Positions 43,957-55,033 of a stretch of DNA of 64,000 nucleotides are shown here, one piece after another (position 1 is the stretch's first letter; each line of letters begins with the position of its first letter). This stretch comes from Jacaranda mimosifolia (taxonomy: Eukaryota; Streptophyta; Magnoliopsida; Lamiales; Bignoniaceae). The translations under genes and the position numbers were made by a program. Location: NCBI GenBank assembly GCA_018894105.1, contig CM032121.1:25698230-25762229 (forward strand). Reading direction: 5' to 3'. The notes under the pieces are model-generated. The model ran no database searches. It worked only from the letters and a program-made list of their open reading frames with translations, and was not told where the DNA came from.

Positions 43957-44280
43957 CAAAATTTCTCATTATTTCATATATTCTCATTTTATACATATAT
44001 ATATATTTATCTATAAAATTTTAAATAATTTTTATTTTTATCTTTTTTCTTTCAAATTATTCATACATGTATACTTATTTTTTCCATTTATACTTATTCA
44101 CATAAATATAATATACATATATATATAAATTTATCAATAAAATTTAAATTACTTTTATTTTTATCTATTTTATCTATTTATTCATTCCGAATTAAATAAT
44201 ATTTAATATTTATAAATATGTATAAAATATAATTTTTCATTTGAACTTATATACATATATAGCATATATATATACACACA
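43957..44280. repeat. CACTA internal dispersed repeat, copy 3
   Basis: Matches 38990-39320 and 43000-43325 closely, including TTATTCATACATGTATACTT and TTCATTCCGAATTAAATAATA. Copies 2 and 3 are each followed by the ACAAGAAAATAGGTTAATCGC block, so they were duplicated as one larger unit. Confidence 0.8.
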
Positions 44281-44282
44281 CA

Positions 44283-44620
44283 TACTACAAGAAAATAGGT
44301 TAATCGCGGCATATATTTTGTGACAGTTTGTTTCAATCATCGTAAAATATTAATTTGATGGTGTTGAGCAACGATTTATCCAAACCGCCGCTGAATTAGC
44401 TATTTAGTGGTGATTTTTTGAAACCACCATGGAATTCATAATAAATGGCGGCGGTTAGTGTAACATTCCCTGAATGAATAACTTCGTGCTGATTTTCCTA
44501 AACCGTCGGAATTAATAATATTGTTACTTTTGCTTGTTAGATTGCCCTTTATTTTTCACTTTAAAAGGTTTGGTTCACAATTTTTTAATATTTAGATATA
44601 TGTAATGCCAATTATTTTTT
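44283..44620. repeat. Second CACTA-like terminus, copy 2
   Basis: CTACAAGAAAATAGGTTAATCGC resembles the common plant CACTA end CACTACAAGAAA. It is followed by subterminal-like inverted words (AAACCGCCGC, GCGGCGGTTA, AAACCACCA, AAACCGTCGG). This suggests a remnant of a different CACTA family within the element. Confidence 0.55.
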
Positions 44621-45020
44621 ATAAATTTCTAAAATAAAGTATTTTATATTATAAGATCTTCTACAAAAATATTAAGCCTTTACCTAACAATTTATATATA
44701 CATATATGTAATAAAATTTCTTTGCTTTATGCATCTATGTTATATAATTATCTCAAAATTTTTATTTATTTATTTTAATTCACTATTTGATACTCTTATT
44801 TTATTTATTCAAATGACAATTATTATTTTATTTTTAAAAATAAAATAATGTTTGCTTGATAACATGTGAAATTGCTTGAGAGCTCTATAAGGAAGAGATG
44901 AATAATTAATTGAGCAAATGCTAATATTAACTTTTGGACATGCAACTAAGATGGTTAAGTGCTTGCTTGAGGGTGGGCATGGGTGTGGGATCGAAACATG
45001 ATGTCAGCAGGTTTTGATGA
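44621..45020. other. CACTA AT-rich filler before minisatellite
   Basis: AT-rich sequence without recognised genes or repeats; it passes sharply to GC-rich sequence at about 45010. Confidence 0.5.
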
Positions 45021-45445
45021 ATTTCCGCTGGGCTTGTGGGTAGGCCTACGCGTGCTCGGGTGGCTTGCGGTGGGCCTGCGCACTCTCAGGTGGGCTGGTG
45101 TGTGAGCTAGGCTGCCACTCAGCTGGGCTAGCATGGGCCAGCGGTCGGGTTGCCGATGTGTGAGCTGGACCTTGTGGGTGGGCCTGAGCATGCTCGGGTG
45201 GGCCAGCGTGTCGCTCAACTGGGCCTGCACTCTGGTGTCTTGCGGGTGGGCTGGCGCTCAGGCACTGGGCCTGCGCTCGGGTGGCCGGTGTGTGTGCTAG
45301 GCTTTGCGGGTTGGCCGGCGTGGGCTCTAGGCCTGCGCTGGTAGCTACTGCCATCTTGCGGGTGGGCCGGCCTGTGGCGCTCTTGCTGGTAGGCCGTGGA
45401 CTGGGGGACGATAGCCCGGGTCGAGCCCAGAGTTCGGCGGCCCAG
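45020..45445. repeat. GC-rich degenerate minisatellite
   Basis: Recurrent words CTCGGGTGGGC, GGGCCTGCGCTC, GCGGGTGGGC, GCCGGTGTGTG and GTGTGTGAGCTAGGCT at irregular spacings of roughly 35-50 bp. Long frames exist on both strands (for example 45354-45046 minus and 45150-45344 plus), but these follow from low stop-codon density in GC-rich repeats and are not supported as genes. Confidence 0.8.
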
Positions 45446-45516
45446 CAAATGTAGGCCTAATGTCAAGTGGCCCATCCATATGAAGCAGCCCAAACAAGAG
45501 CCCATACGCACAGATT

Positions 45517-45960
45517 TGGTAACAAAACTTTTAGTTATTTATTCTATTAGTAATGAAATGCTTATTTTTGAATTAAAATTTTGTTTAAGTATTTGTAACC
45601 AAATATTTTGTTACATAAACAATTAGTAACTATACTTAATTAAATAAATAATATCATTATTTTATGCATTGGTAACAAAAAAATAAAATGCAACAAAATT
45701 GCCAATGTTTTAGTAACTAAATATTTTGTTACGTTATAAAAATCTATTGTAACTACTACACTTTTTTGTTACTAATATCATATTTTGGTAACGATAAATT
45801 TCGTCGCTATAAGTCCATCATTCGTAACGAACCATAAATTTCGTTACTAGAACTTTTTGTGACGGGCTTTAGGGCACTAAACTTAAGTAACAAAAAATTT
45901 GTTACCAATATTTTGGGTAACGAATTTCAGCTTTATGGTAACAAAATTATTCGTTATGAA
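45517..45960. repeat. CACTA right subterminal repeats
   Basis: More than a dozen GGTAACAAA/TTTGTTAC/CGTTAC words in both directions, mirror image of the left end. The stretch 45446-45516 contains several GGCCCA/GCCCA words. Confidence 0.8.
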
Positions 45961-45980
45961 AAGTGTAATTTGTTGTAGTG
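45959..45980 (-). repeat. CACTA right terminal inverted repeat
   Basis: AAGTGTAATTTGTTGTAGTG at the right end, followed by the target duplication AAT (45981-45983). Confidence 0.92.
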
Positions 45981-46231
45981 AATGGTTCACCAAAAGCATT
46001 CACTCGGCCAATTGTTGGGCTCCACGGGCTTGAGGTTAGACATCGACCATGGAGATTGGATATTCTTCAATTAATAGAGATTAATTGAATTAAGTCGATT
46101 AGTTTAAACTAATGTGAATATTTGATATTCTAAAGTCACAAGAGTTGTGGGCCCATGTCCAATGAAAGGTAGAACCTAATAGGCCATACACAAAAGCTAA
46201 TTTGAAATCCTATGTGATGAAGGGAATTTTC
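45981..46231 (+). repeat. A2 3' LTR, part between CACTA and Q
   Basis: Continues the LTR (AATGGTTCACCAAAAGCATTC) through the first ladder hairpins and is cut again at GAAGGGAATTTTC by Q, in the left arm of the hairpin that reads TTTTCTAA in other copies. The rest should lie beyond the window. Confidence 0.85.
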
Positions 46232-47185
46232 GATTAGAATAGTTCCCAGCAAGCCAATTAGATTGGCCTTGTAAAAACTATTTCCTTGTAAACAATCTTT
46301 ATTGAATGATATGTTTTATATGGCCACCTTCATCTTATGCTTTATATTACTTCACTTGCATTTGGATGAAGCCCTTAAATCAAACATAGCTACGGGACTT
46401 GGTCAATCCACCGGGTGGTGATCATGCAATAAGTCTTACAAGGTTGTGAACTTAAATCTTCCAAGTCATAGGATCTTATGAGATGGGGCATCTAAGATCC
46501 GAATAGACTTGTACTAGCGATGCATAAATCCAAGAATTGGATATTGCTCTGTTCCATGAGTGACTGTATGAGATACGGGTGCATGTTAGTGGGTGCTTGC
46601 TAGAGAACAAGGCACTGAAGACCCTCTGGAGAATCCACCATATAGCCGTAGTAGCAAGTCAGTAGTAGTTAATTCTCCCACTTACTTTAGTGCATATTAT
46701 TAGTCCTCTGACCTGAGGATCTATGATAACCTTGTGTCCAGTCCTCAAACTTTGACTCTTCCTTGACCATTTAACGGGTCTTTTGGGTTGGGGTTGGGTA
46801 TAAGCTACTTGGCATGGAGGTTTGTGAGATCCATCAAGGAATCCAACTCCTCGCTTTTGTGAAGGGCAAGTGCATCTCCTATGTGTTCTATAATGATCGA
46901 TTCCAAGAAATCCTTGCGCAAGGTGGTGTGATAATTTGGAAAAGGAGTTTCCCAAAGGTGAGGTCACATAAAGGAATTGAACATTAAGAATAGAGACATA
47001 GTATCGAGGCTATTAGGGAGCCAGCAAATATCTTGTCCTAGGCCTCTTTCGGGAGATAGGGACGGAAGGTCCGTATTTGAATGGTACGCATAGAGCTATG
47101 ATGGTTCTCCAGAATATTCATTTGGACTAATTAGTTGGACTCCATGGGCTTGAGGTTGGACATCGACCGTGGAGATTGGGTACTC

Positions 47186-47617
47186 TTCAATTAATGAGAT
47201 TAATTGAATTGAGTAGATTAGTTTAAAAGGAGTTGTAAACTAAAATAAATATAAGATATTCAAAAGTCACAAAGAGTTGTGAGCCCATGTCCAATGAATG
47301 ATAGAACCTATTGGGTCACACACAAAAGTCAGTTAGCTTCCAAAATAGGTAGAGCAATTTTCTAAGTGTTAGAAAAATCACCCTTTAGTGACGATTTTCA
47401 AGGATCCAATTTAACGGTCAATTTTGGTTTGATTAATTTAAGTGTTAAATTAATTAACTAATTTAAAGAGTTAAATTAGATCAATAATTAAGGAGTCAAT
47501 TATTTGGTACCATGTTGACCATCAATTGGTCAAGTTGACTTAAAGAGTTAAGCTTATTTGATTTAAGAGTTAAATCAAAGGTTAATTAATTAAATTAAAG
47601 TTTTTAATTTAATTAAT
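47186..47617 (+). repeat. LTR hairpin ladder, Q 5' LTR
   Basis: Begins with TTCAATTAAT, loop GAG (47186-47208). Then TTTTCTAA-type, TTGATTAATTTAA with loop GTG, AATTTAA with loop AGAG, TTGACTTAA-type and TTGATTTAA with loop GAG. Confidence 0.7.
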
Positions 47618-47822
47618 GAGAAGAATACTTTTTGGAGAGAAAATTTAAATGAAGTGTTCATTTAAATTAGCATCTTCATTAATTTGGAATTAGATTCCAA
47701 ATGTAATTGAAATGCACATGAAATTCAAGTAAGACTTGAATTTGAATTTGCTAACTTGGCATGCCACTTGGGCGGTCACCTTGAGGAAGGTGTGATGCCA
47801 ACTAGTATCCCATCTTCCACCC

Positions 47823-47842
47823 TCTATATATAGATATATAGG
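47823..47842 (+). promoter_or_regulatory. TATA region of Q 5' LTR
   Basis: CTCTATATATAGATATATAG at the conserved position about 1.6 kb into the LTR. Confidence 0.55.
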
Positions 47843-48461
47843 GTAAGCAAATTCGGCCATCAAATTGCTGAAAAGTGTGAAGATAAATTCTTTGCATTAC
47901 CTCCAAAAACTTTCTTTCTCTCCATGCATTGCATCACGTGTTGAAACTTTGCATTCCTTCTTCCTCCCAACCTAAAAATCGGACTCCTCTACCTTGTTTT
48001 CTCCTCTATAACTCCATCTTCTAGTGAGGGGAAATTGAAAGATGGATTGGTGTGTGGATCGCATCAATAGAGGTAAGGCACTTAACTTGCTCGGTTTTGG
48101 AGATTCACCTGCAGTAGCTTCCGGTTGGGGGATTTTTATGGAGCGTTCCAGAAGGTTTTTTCCTCCAATTTTTCCAAAGTAGCTTCCTCAATGTGTGAAG
48201 GTGTTCCATATTTAATTTGGTGGTTTTTGGAGCAGTATAACTAGGGCAAAGGTTGCCACCTTTCTATTGTGCCGATTCCAAACAGTTTCTAGATCCGAGA
48301 GAGATAGTTGATCTTCTCCTTATTTTGAGCTGCAAGAGGTAATTCTTCTTCCTAATCCAGATCTATAGCATGACTAGATCCTTGGTCGCTTGACTAGCTT
48401 AGTTATTTTCAAGCTTTTGAAGTTTTGATTTATGGATCCTAATGCTATTCTTGCTTTCAAG

Positions 48462-48474
48462 TGGTATTGGAGTC
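48462..48474 (+). other. Primer-binding site of Q
   Basis: TGGTATTGGAGTC, a decayed form of TGGTATCGGAGCC, after spacer AG. Confidence 0.85.
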
Positions 48475-50386
48475 TTTTTCATGCTATGTTTTGGATTACT
48501 GTTTGATTGATTCATGTGATGAATTGATCAATATCACCAAATACTTGATCCAAGTGATGGATTGGAGTGTTTGGTTGATGATGTTTGTGGCTCTATTGCT
48601 TGATGAATTGAAAACATGCTTTTATAATTCATATTTTAGTATGTTTCAATTCATAGTTTAGCATGTTGATATTTGATCAAAAGAATTTTGGTCATTTTTA
48701 GATCCAATTTGATTGGAGTTGTATTGGAGATTTTGAAGAATATGATTCTAGCTTTTTCTAATTTTTGAAGGCATGATTGAGCACTTGAATTTCTTTTCTT
48801 TTTTTTCATAGAGGTTTTAAATCTAGAAATTCATCTATAATATGTGTTTTAATGTTAGGAACATGTGCTAAAACTATTGGTGCATGAAAGTTGAGTGGAA
48901 AATGGCTTGACACACTTTGAAACCCCAAATAAAGGGGCTGCCAAGCGTTGGCCGGGCGCTACGTGCACGCTATGCGCGCGGCTTACCTAGTCGTCTGCCC
49001 AGGCTAGGCGGTAGCCCCTGTTTTGAGTTTTGGTGAGTCTTGAGCCCATTTTTCCAACTCCTTTTGTGCTTGCAATGTTTTTGCACCACACATAGTAGAT
49101 ACACAAATATTGTGCAAGTTCTCAAAATTATGTTTGACATTTTTTAATGCTTTTGAAAATTGGTTAGAGTTTATCTTCCAATAATGGCAAAAATGTTATG
49201 CTTGTTCACATTTTTGTTTATGAGATAAGCATTTAATTGTTAGAATTAATTGTTAATTCTAGATTTATTTATTATTAATTTAATTGTTGAATAGATGATG
49301 AATGAATGAGGATGATCATAAGCCTTTAATATTCATTTTAATTGTTTCAAGCTGTTGAAATGGGTTGTATTAAATTGATGCTTGCTGCCTCTTTATTTCT
49401 ACCTTGTAAATATTATGAGAGTATAATCACTAGGAGTGAGAATTTCCTATTCATGTAAATGTTGCATGGAACAATGGAGACCAATGGAGGTATAGAGACT
49501 TTTGAAGACCCATGAATGTATGGGATACAATCATGTAATAGCTAGATTTAATCAACCCACCTAAAATTAACTAGATGGTACACCTATGGCTCTAAGTGCA
49601 CCACTTGGTTAGGCTCATAGTTATCCCACCCTAGGAGCATGCTAGGCGTATTTACTTATTTATGCTTTCCATATCCTATTGATGTATGAGATGCATGTTT
49701 AAGATATAGAAAACCTAAATAAGAAGATAAAAACGATGAGATCTTTGCAAGAAAAAACCCTACACTTAGAATGTCTACGTGCTTTTCAATTATTAAGTCA
49801 AAATGGATACAAATTAACAAAGTTTTAATTAATCTAAGCCTTTTACCAATACTATAAGGCATTACGAAGCTACCACCTTTGTATGATATATATCCGGTCA
49901 CGTGGGTCATACTTAGGTGGAAAGTTGTGACCATATACTTTGCATGAGATGCACCTTTGATTCGAGAAAGCCCACACATTATACACTCAATCACGGGGGA
50001 TGTTGTGGCGCCCGTCTTGAATCAAAGTTTGATTTGTAGGTTTGACTTAACATCGAGTAATGTAGAGGTCATCCATCAGGGGATCTACATGAAATGGTAA
50101 GGCAAAATATATCAAGAATTGCATAAAATGCAATTAGAAAAAGTTGCTTACCTTTAGATTGCTCATGGATATTAATCCAGTCACGGGGGTCTACTTGCAA
50201 GTCTTTAGGATCTTGATTTTCACTAGGAAATATGATTTCCTGAGTTCTTCTCAGGGGGAATGATTTAATAAAATAGTAGGAGAAAAACATGCTTGAAAGA
50301 CTGTTAACATTTTTTTAATATCAAACTCAATCACATGCTTATGCTCTTTTTTCGCCTATTGTAGATTTTCAAAATCTTCAAACAAA
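48475..50386 (+). other. Q leader (about 1.9 kb)
   Basis: Non-coding. Contains the GC-rich patch near 48930-49020, the GCATGC-loop hairpin at 49627-49648 (CCTAG/CTAGG), and the shared-loop set at 49881-50194. Confidence 0.85.
49881..50194 (+). promoter_or_regulatory. Leader shared-loop hairpin set, copy Q
   Basis: Sites at 49881-49912 (GTATGA/TCATAC: both arms changed compared with GTGTGA/TCACAC, keeping pairing), 49972-50008 (CCACACAT/ATGTTGTGG), 50061-50089 (TGTAGA/TCTACA), 50166-50194 (weak arms). Loops are of the ATACACTC.GTCACGG class: ATATATCCGGTCACG, ATACACTCAATCACGG, GTCATCCATCAGG, ATTAATCCAGTCACGG. Confidence 0.65.
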
Positions 50387-51250
50387 ATGGCTAAAAATCC
50401 ACTCACAATCATTTTGGAAACCAATAAACTAATCGAACCAAACTTCCAAGATTGGTTAAGAAACCTTAAAATCATTCTTGACTCTGAAAAGCGGACTTAG
50501 TCCTTGATCAAAGTCCTGTGGACACACTTAGTGATAACGCCATCGATGCACAACGTGAAATGTTCACAAAATTTGTAGATGATGATCTACAAGTAAGGTG
50601 TGTCATGATGACATCCATGTCCAACGAGCTCCAAAAGACTCATGAGCACATGAAACATGCTCGAGAGATCTATGTACACTTGCAAAAGTTGTATGGTGTG
50701 GAAAGTAGACACAAAAGGTTCGCTTTGTCTAAAGAGCTCTTCAGCGCAAGGATGAGTGAAGGGTCCAATGTCCATGACCATGGCCTTAAGATGATGGGAC
50801 TCATCGAGAAGCTTGAACAGTTAGATGTGGTCATGGACAATGACCTTTGCATGGATTTGATCCTACAGGCATTGCCACCATTATATGATCAATTCATTAT
50901 GAACTTCAATATGTCCAAGCAAGATGTTACAATTAACGAATTGATCAATATGCTAGTGACCGTAGAGGCAACTATGAAAAAGGAGAAGCCCCTTATGCTT
51001 GCAACCTTCTCCAAGTCAAAAGGCCTTAAGGGTCCTAAAATAGGAGGTAAGAGGAAGCAAAGTTCTTCCTCGAAAGGGAAACAACTTGAGAAAAGTTTCG
51101 GGAGGGTTAAGAAGAAGGTTAGAACCGAAGCTAGTTGTTTCTACATTGGCAAAAAAGGGCATTGGAAAATAAATTGCAAAACTTACCTTGCAACCCTTGA
51201 GAAGGGTATGTACTTTATTGAAGTGCACATGACAACTAATTCTTCCACAT
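50387..51250 (+). pseudogene. Q gag
   Basis: ATG at 50387 opens MAKNPLTIILETNKLIEPNFQDWLRNLKIILDSEKRT, then a one-base deletion near 50498 gives a stop. The other frame 50518-51252 continues without interruption: EMFTKFVDDDLQVRCVMMTSMSNELQKTHEHMKHAREIYVHLQKLYGV, HDHGLKMMGLIEKLEQLDVVMDNDL, INELINMLVTVEATMKKEKPLML and the Ser/Lys-rich linker. Zinc knuckle at 51135-51177 is C-F-Y-I..H..C, with the second Cys changed to Ile. One frameshift plus this loss make it non-functional, though it is one of the best-kept gag copies. Confidence 0.88.
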
Positions 51251-51539
51251 AGGTATTTGATGCCGCATGCGGTTCTCACCTTTGTAATTCGTTATAGGGG
51301 ATGGAAATAAGAAAGAGTCTTCGTAAAGGAGATATGATCCTCCATTTAGGAAATGGAGCAAGAGTTGCAACTACTTTCCAAGGCATTATCAAGTTGGACT
51401 TGGGGAATGCTTGCTTTGTGTTTGATCCGGTTTATTATGTACCCTATCTTGTAAAGAATATTATTTAAGTTCTCTTTCTTGATAATGAAGGATTTGATTT
51501 TTCTATATCGAATGGGAAGTTGGTAGCATTACAGAATGG
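51251..51539 (+). pseudogene. Q protease, cut off
   Basis: A stop at 51250 replaces Trp. The active-site codons at 51259-51267 read Asp-Ala-Ala, then CGSHLCNSL. LDLGNACFVFDPVYYVPYLVKNI follows. The pre-integrase segment breaks off at about 51539, where LTR sequence begins; integrase resumes at 55034. Confidence 0.8.
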
Positions 51540-52016
51540 TCTTCATCATCCTCATTTTTCCTTTGATTCTCTAGATGATCTAGGAGAAATTGGATTATCC
51601 AATTGGTGTGTGGGTCTTATCATTAGAGGTAATACATTTGGATTGCTAAGCTTTTGGAGATCCTCTATTTGGGAAATAAATTTGGAGCATCCATTGGAGG
51701 TCTTGCCAAAATGTTTTTGAGCTAAAATATTTACAGAAATACATCAAGGCGTTGGTGATCTTTTGGTTTACGTTTCACTAAATTCCGAGGTGATTTGGCT
51801 GGGCAAAGGTTACTCAAACTCTGATGTGTCAGGAGGAGGCTGTATTGGAGAGTTCTACCTTGTCTTCTTCATTTCAGTTGGAATTTGCTTTTGAGGTAAT
51901 TTTTTGACCTTAATCATGTTTATTGGCATGAATAAGATCCTTGTGGAGGTGTAAATCAAGTTAGATTTTAGTTTTTTAGTGTCATTTATTGGATCTTTGG
52001 CTTATACCGTCTTTCA
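51540..52016 (+). repeat. LTR piece F1 (last about 475 bp of an LTR)
   Basis: Starts within LTR sequence (TTCATCATCCTC, then TTGGATTATCCAATTGGTGTGTGG) and ends at the normal LTR end CTTTCA at 52016. No primer-binding site follows. Confidence 0.8.
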
Positions 52017-52020
52017 CATG

Positions 52021-53403
52021 TTTGCATGGTAAGTGTAGAGCTAGAATGGTTCACCTAGAGCATATTCATTTCGGCCAACTAGTTGGGCTCCATGGGCTTG
52101 AGGTTGGACATCGTCCATGGAGATTGGGTATTCTTCAACTAATGGAGATTAATTGAATTGAATTTTTAGTTTAAAGAAGTTTAAACTAATGTTAATATTT
52201 TGACATTTTAAATATCACAAGAGTTTTGAGCCCATGTCCAATGAATGCTAGAACCTAATGGGTCATATACAAAATCCTAAAGGAAGTTCTATTTGATGAA
52301 GGGAATTTTCTCATAGTTAGAAAATTCCTAGTGACCAATTTTTATGGAGGAAAATGGTTCGCTAATTTTTTGTCATTTTGGCTTGATTGATTTAATTGTT
52401 AAATTGATCAAAATAATTTAAGAAGTTAAATTAGACCAATTAAATTAAAATTTTAATTTAATTAGTGCCATATGACAATTTATTAGTCAACCTAAGGGGT
52501 TAAGTTAACACTTTTTAGCTTAATGAGTTAAGCTAGTTAACTTAAGGAGTTAAGTCAAGACCATATAATTAAATTAAGTGGTTAATTTAATTAATGTGAA
52601 GAATTAATTTTGGAGGAAAATTTAAATGAAGGAGTTCATTTTAAGTGCATTTAGAATTTATTTGGATAATTTCATGAGCTGAAATAAAGACTCCAAATGA
52701 AATTCAAATTTCACACGCAAGTTGTCTTGCTTAGTTGGCACCCTACCTCATGGGAGCTATGATGCCAACTTGCATCACACCTCGCCATCTATATATATAG
52801 GGTGGGCGTCCACAAGCAGGACTAGCATACTAGATTCTCTTTTTCCCTCCAAAAGTGTGATGATCCACTCATGTGTTGAAGTTTCACACATTCTTCTTCT
52901 CCTTCCCTCATAAATTCGGCATTCATCACTTCTTCTTCCTCTGGAGTTCTAGCTCTCCAAAGGTTGATTGGGATTCACCTTCGGGGTTTGGATCATTTCA
53001 TTAGAGGCTAGACATTTGGATAACTTTGCTCTTGGAGATCCACTGTAAAGGCAAAAACTTTTGAGGTGTTTTTCAAGCACTTGCCAATTTTTTTTTTATT
53101 TTTTTTGCTGAATTTTTTACTAGATATTCCTCAAGATGTTGGCGATGTGCTTTCCAAATTTCAACAAATTTGGAGGTGTTTTGCTAGGGAAAACATTGCC
53201 ACATTGTCGCTATGCCAGGAGGAGACAACATTGAAGAGTTCAACCTTGTCTTCTTCCTACCTTGGATTTTAAGCAATCAAGGTAATTTTTTGCAACCAAA
53301 TCTCAATTAAAAGCATGATTTGATCCTTGGATTGAGTGTAGCTAAGTTTGATTTAGCTATTTTGTGCTTTATTAATTGGATCCTTGTGCTACACTTGACT
53401 TTA
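52021..53403 (+). repeat. LTR piece F2 (last about 1.4 kb of an LTR)
   Basis: Starts inside the LTR at TTTGCATGGTAAGTGTAGAGCTAG and runs to GTGCTACACTTGACTTTA at 53403. Includes a ladder (about 52130-52590) and TATA region at 52789-52801. The left edge is truncated. Confidence 0.85.
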
Positions 53404-55033
53404 GTTAATTAGCATCACACCCTCCATGAGGTGGTTGCGAACTTGGCAACCAACTTTCCAACTTGCCAACAAATTGTGAATTTGAATTTCACTTTTATTT
53501 GAGTCTAATTAGTATTTATATTTTATCTCTTGAAATGTAATGCAAATTAACTCTAAATGAATCTTCAAATGAACTCTTTCATTTGAATTTTCCTCCAAAA
53601 CTAATTTCTCATTTTAATTAAATTAACTCTTTAATTTAATTAATTGACTTGACTTTACTTCTTAAATCAATTAACTTAACTCCTTAAGTTAAATGGTATC
53701 AACTTAACTCTTTAACTTAACTTGGCTAATTAAATGTCACATGGCACCAATTAAATTAACTCTTTAATTTAATAGGTCTAATTTAACTCTTTAAATTATT
53801 TGATTAATTTAACAATTAAATTAATCAAGCGTAAGTGACCAAAAACTAGTCAACAATTTCTCTTCTCCACAAATTGCCAAAGTGAACTTTCTAACTCTTT
53901 AGAAAATTCCTCCTATCAAGTAGAACTTCCTTTAGGCTTTTGTATGTGACCCATTAGGTTTTCCCATTCATTGGACATGGGCTCACAACTAATTGTGATA
54001 TTTTGAATATCGAAATATTCGCATTAATTTAAAATCGATTAAATTAATAACTCATTCAATCAATCTCCATTATGAAGAGTACCCAATCTCTATAGTCAAT
54101 GTCTAGCAACAAGCCCATAGAGTTCAACTAATTGATCAAAATGAATATGCTCTTAACGAACCATTCTAGCTCTACGCATGTCATGTAAATACGGTCATTC
54201 CGTGTCCTATCTCCCAAAAGAGGCCTAAGGCAAGATATTTGTTGGCTCCCTAATAGCCTCAGTAACTATGTTTATAATCTCAATGTTCAATTTTCCTTTA
54301 TGACCTCATCTTTAGATAACTCCTTTTTCAAATTGTCATACTACTTTGTGCAAGGATTTTTTGGAATCGATCATTATAGAATACATAGGAAATGCACTCA
54401 TCCTTCTCAACAATGAGAAGACAGATCCTATTTTGGATCTCACAAACCTCCATGTCTAAGTAGTTCATACACAATCTCAACCTGGACGACCCACTATGTG
54501 ATCAGACAAGAGTTAAAGTATGAGGGCCTAAACACAAAGTTACCATGGACCATCAGGTCTAAGGACTAATTATATGCACTAGTATAAGCTGGAGAACTTG
54601 TCACCACTGACTTGCCACTCTGGCTACCTAGTGGATTCTCCGAGTGGGTCTTCAATGAACTTGTTCTCCAATAAGCACCCACTAACATGCACCTATGTCT
54701 AACATGGATTGCTCATGAAACGGAGCAATACCTAACTCCTTGGATTTATGCATTATTAGTGCAAATCTATCCAAATCTTAGATGCCATGTCTCATAAGAT
54801 TCTATGACTTGGAATATTTTAAGATCACGATTGTCTAAGACATTTTTTATGATCACCACCCAGTCCGTAATGAAGTCTTGTGTAATCTAAAGGCTTCAAC
54901 CAAATGCCAGTGAAGTAATAATAAGCATAAGATAAACATGGTCATTTTATATGAATATCATTCAATCAAGATTGTATCACAAGTGAAATAGTTTACATAT
55001 CAATCTAATTGGCTGCGGGGCACTATTCCAACA
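53404..55033 (-). repeat. LTR piece F3, inverted (first about 1.6 kb of an LTR)
   Basis: The minus strand begins with the normal LTR start TGTTGGAATAGTGCCCC at 55033 and runs to the GATGCTAATTAAC region at 53404, where it meets F2 in opposite orientation. It contains the ladder on the minus strand (about 53610-54075). Confidence 0.85.

Larger units (their letters stand above)
36756..45980. mobile_element. Non-autonomous CACTA (En/Spm) DNA transposon, 9225 bp
   Basis: Terminal inverted repeats CACTACAACAA / TTGTTGTAGTG, extending imperfectly to about 22 bp, and a perfect 3-bp duplication AAT (36753-36755, 45981-45983), the length known for CACTA elements. Removing it restores the LTR text AGCTAGAATGGTTC. 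Both ends carry dense GTAACAAA/TTTGTTAC subterminal repeats. The body is AT-rich, with internal duplications, simple repeats and two GC-rich islands. No frame resembles a CACTA transposase, so movement would need proteins from elsewhere. Orientation cannot be set. Confidence 0.92.
46232..48459 (+). repeat. Q 5' LTR (2228 bp)
   Basis: The start is worn (GATTAGAATAGTTCCC for TGTTGGAATAGTGCCC); the end is CTTTCA, then AG and the primer-binding site. Ladder 47186-47617, inverted repeat GTGTGATGC/GTATCCCAT-like remnant, TATA region 47823-47842. Confidence 0.9.

Noticed and set aside
44955..45511. Overlapping long frames on both strands (Pro/Ala/His-rich products)
   Set aside because: They lie in a GC-rich degenerate minisatellite, overlap in several frames, match no domain, and exist because stop codons are rare in such repeats.
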